From positions 1 to 7,618 of the forward strand of contig DOZA01000008.1 of NCBI GenBank assembly GCA_003518245.1: 7,618 bases of DNA. The letters run 5' to 3'. This document shows, in pieces, positions 5,803-7,618 of this stretch. This stretch comes from Bacteroidales bacterium. Its GTDB lineage: Bacteria; Bacteroidota; Bacteroidia; Bacteroidales; VadinHA17. The translations under genes and the position numbers were made by a program. The notes under the pieces are model-generated. The model worked only from the letters and a program-made list of their open reading frames with translations. It was not told the origin of the DNA and made no database searches. Within the stretch, counting starts at the first letter, position 1, and every line of letters starts with the position of its first letter.

Positions 5803-6705
5803 TTATTTTGCTGTAGCTGCTGCCAGTAGTATACTGTCATATCTTGCCTGCTCACTGTCTGATCTGGAGGTAAGAACTATTGGTGCAGCGGCTCCGAGTA
5901 TCACAGAAGCCACCTTTGCCCTTGCAAAGAAAACAAGTGATTTATAAAGCACGTTACCAACCTCTATATCAGGCATCAGCAACAGATCTGTGTCCCCGGC
6001 CACTTCTGATCTTATACCCTTATGAACTGCACTTTCAAGGCTTATCGCATTATCAAAAGCCAGGGGTCCGTCAATGATACAATTCTTTATCTGGTCCCTC
6101 TGGTTCATCTTGGAAAGCAAGGCAGCATCGAGGGTAGCCTGCATGCTTTCATTTACCATCTCCACAGCACCCAGCACGGCTATCTTAGGTACATCCACAC
6201 CCAGCATATTAAGGCAGGAAACGGAATTATTCACTATTGATATCTTATCCTTAAGGTTTGGTGAAATATTCATTGCTACATCTGTAACGGCAATAAGTTT
6301 ATGGTATGTTTCAACCTCAAAAACAGCAATATGCGACAGCAGGTTTCCTGTTCTCAATCCCCATTCTTTGTTAAGCACAACTATCAGGAGAACAGATGTT
6401 CCCACATTACCTTTCATCAGTACGTCAGCTTCATTATTACTAACCATTTTAACAGCCATTTCAGAAGTCTTTTCTATAACCGGTTCATGAATTATCTGTA
6501 CATTTTCAAGGTTATAATTTTTCTCTGATGCTATTTTGCGGATTTCTTTTTCATCACCTATCAGAACAGGTGAGATGATATTGTCATTTGATGCTTTAAT
6601 CACAGCCCCCAGAGATTGCAGATCATGTGCTGCACCCAGCACAAGTCGTTTAACGGGTTTATTGTCAAGCAGCTTCTTGATTTCACTTAGCTTTTTCAGG
6701 ACCAT
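5803..6705 (-). CDS. Phosphate acyltransferase of the Ptb/Pta family, copy 1 (adjacent to ackA)
   Basis: A 300-residue cytoplasmic PTA/PTB-family enzyme catalysing reversible acyl transfer between CoA and phosphate. It carries ADVLMKGNVGT at 93-103, HKLIAVTDVAMNISP at 135-149, IIDGPLAFDNAIS at 210-222, AGDTDLLLMPDIEVGN at 236-251, LYKSL at 253-257 and PIVLTSRSDSEQARYDS at 275-291. These are the classical family signatures. It aligns with copy 2 over its whole length, but they are clearly diverged, so this is an old duplication. It begins 21 bases after the acetate kinase stop and ends 7 bases before copy 2. Because no separate phosphotransacetylase is seen beside ackA, this copy might supply acetyl phosphate. 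Equally, both copies could be phosphotransbutyrylases with different chain-length preferences. Sequence alone does not settle it, so no symbol is given. Confidence 0.9.
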   Translation of the reverse strand: MVLKKLSEIKKLLDNKPVKRLVLGAAHDLQSLGAVIKASNDNIISPVLIGDEKEIRKIASEKNYNLENVQIIHEPVIEKTSEMAVKMVSNNEADVLMKGNVGTSVLLIVVLNKEWGLRTGNLLSHIAVFEVETYHKLIAVTDVAMNISPNLKDKISIVNNSVSCLNMLGVDVPKIAVLGAVEMVNESMQATLDAALLSKMNQRDQIKNCIIDGPLAFDNAISLESAVHKGIRSEVAGDTDLLLMPDIEVGNVLYKSLVFFARAKVASVILGAAAPIVLTSRSDSEQARYDSILLAAATAK

Positions 6706-6726
6706 GACTTTAAAAGGGTTAAATTA

Positions 6727-7618
6727 TCAATTTTGTTTGCTTTCCACTATAGTCTTTGTATCGATTGCTATTACCAGTTCCTCGTCGGTTGTAACTGTCA
6801 TTACCTTCACTTTTGATGAGGGTTTTGAAATAATCAGGTCCTGGTCTTTCTTTCCGAGATTCGTTTCCATATCAAATTCAATACCCAGGTATTCCATCTC
6901 TGAGCATATAATTTGACGAATATTAAAATCATTCTCACCAATACCACCTGTAAAAATCAGCAGATCCAGTCCATTCAGGGCTGCTGCATAGGCACCAATG
7001 AATTTCTTAACTTTATAAGCATACATTTCCAGGGCCAGGATAGCTCTTTTATTACCTGAGCTTGCCGCCTGTTCGAGATCTCTCATATCAGAAGACAGGT
7101 TAGTTATACCCATCATCCCGCTTTTCTTATTTATCATATTACTTACACCCTGTACATTAAGATGTTTTTTATCAGCTATATAAATCAAAACACCCGGATC
7201 TATCTCACCTGTCCTGGTTCCCATTATAAGGCCATCAACAGGTGTAAAACCCATTGAGGTATCGATAGATTTTCCATTCCTGATAGCTGCCACCGAGGCT
7301 CCGTTACCAAGATGACATGTTATTACTTTCAGGCTGTTAAGATCTTCACCCAGTATTCCGGCTGCTTTTTTCGCTACAAATTTATGGCTGGTACCATGGA
7401 ATCCGTATTTACGTATCCTGTACTTTTTATAATATTCATATGGTATAGCATACATAAAAGCAAAGTCGGGCATAGTCTGGTGGAAAGAAGTATCAAAAAC
7501 TGCCACCTGCAGTACTCCCGGAACAATTTTTTCCACTGAGAGTATTCCTTTCAGGTTAGCCGATTTATGCAGGGGGGCCAGCTCGCTACACCTTTCGATA
7601 TCCTTTTTAACCTTACTC
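6727..7618 (-). CDS. ackA: Acetate kinase (5' end beyond the right edge)
   Basis: The C-terminal 296 residues of acetate kinase (EC 2.7.2.1), which makes acetate and ATP from acetyl phosphate and ADP, or the reverse. About the first 100 residues of a roughly 400-residue enzyme are off-window. The in-window frame opens with SKVKKDIERCSELAPLHKSAN, matching the CSELAPLHNPAN-like region with KS in place of NP. Key residues are all visible: the catalytic Asp in VAVFDTSFHQTMP, the His in RKYGFHGTSHKFV, the Asn in HLGNGAS, the Arg in GTRTGEIDPGV, the adenosine site FTGGIGEN, and the C-terminal Glu in TDEELVIA. This identifies AckA rather than Buk or propionate kinase, though TdcD/PduW-like propionate kinases share most motifs. 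It is the first gene seen in the four-gene operon; the promoter is off-window. Confidence 0.95.
   Translation of the reverse strand, partial: SKVKKDIERCSELAPLHKSANLKGILSVEKIVPGVLQVAVFDTSFHQTMPDFAFMYAIPYEYYKKYRIRKYGFHGTSHKFVAKKAAGILGEDLNSLKVITCHLGNGASVAAIRNGKSIDTSMGFTPVDGLIMGTRTGEIDPGVLIYIADKKHLNVQGVSNMINKKSGMMGITNLSSDMRDLEQAASSGNKRAILALEMYAYKVKKFIGAYAAALNGLDLLIFTGGIGENDFNIRQIICSEMEYLGIEFDMETNLGKKDQDLIISKPSSKVKVMTVTTDEELVIAIDTKTIVESKQN

Noticed and set aside
5796..5855. Upstream in-frame ATG at 5855 giving Ptb copy 2 a 20-residue N-terminal extension
   Set aside because: The extension overlaps the end of copy 1 and does not resemble the family N-terminus. ATG 5795 gives the expected start and a normal 7-base gap.
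6074..6490. A 138-codon plus-strand open frame opposite Ptb copy 1, with overlapping smaller ones
   Set aside because: Antisense to conserved Ptb motifs, with low-complexity Ser/Thr/Ile composition. No promoter or ribosome-binding site was seen.
1..7618. Possibility of a mobile element, defence system or prophage
   Set aside because: No transposase, integrase, terminal repeats, tRNA junction, CRISPR repeats or phage-like genes are visible. The content is metabolism, transport and housekeeping with uniform base composition by eye.

Overview
The window looks like chromosomal DNA from a member of the Bacteroidota, probably a fermentative, Bacteroidales-like anaerobe. Four things point there. 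One upstream region matches the lineage's promoter pattern (TTG, 19 bases, TAnnTTTG). Shine-Dalgarno sequences are weak or absent before most genes. There is a small outer-membrane barrel-type protein ending in Phe. Finally, acetate kinase is clustered with phosphotransbutyrylase and butyrate kinase genes. I cannot name a genus or species from the sequence.

All genes but one lie on the minus strand, so transcription runs mostly from high to low coordinates. From the right edge, a four-gene block (7618 down to 3799) encodes acetate kinase (cut by the window edge), two different phosphate acyltransferases of the Ptb/Pta family, and butyrate kinase. Gaps are 21, 7 and 2 bases, so it is almost certainly one operon. 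The shared chemistry is acyl-CoA + Pi to acyl phosphate, then acyl phosphate + ADP to carboxylate + ATP. This is substrate-level phosphorylation that yields acetate and butyrate or branched-chain acids.

A short-chain dehydrogenase (3084-3779, plus strand) faces the end of butyrate kinase and is divergent from a small secreted or outer-membrane hypothetical protein (2399-2977, minus). Next on the minus strand come a SlyD-like FKBP peptidyl-prolyl isomerase with a Cys/His tail (1801-2328) and a sodium- or proton-coupled dicarboxylate/amino-acid symporter (368-1675). Last is the start of a second, closely related symporter (1-350, running off the left edge), a tandem duplicate 17 bases behind the first.

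The window is gene-dense and has no gene-free stretch over 300 bases. The longest gaps are 1676-1800 (125 bases, two small inverted repeats) and 2978-3083 (106 bases, divergent promoter region). I saw no tRNA, rRNA, CRISPR array, insertion sequence or phage gene. I found no clearly new system. The points most worth a second look are the four-gene acyl-phosphate operon with two divergent Ptb paralogues, the tandem symporters behind a dyad-rich leader, and a dehydrogenase with His in place of the usual catalytic Asn.
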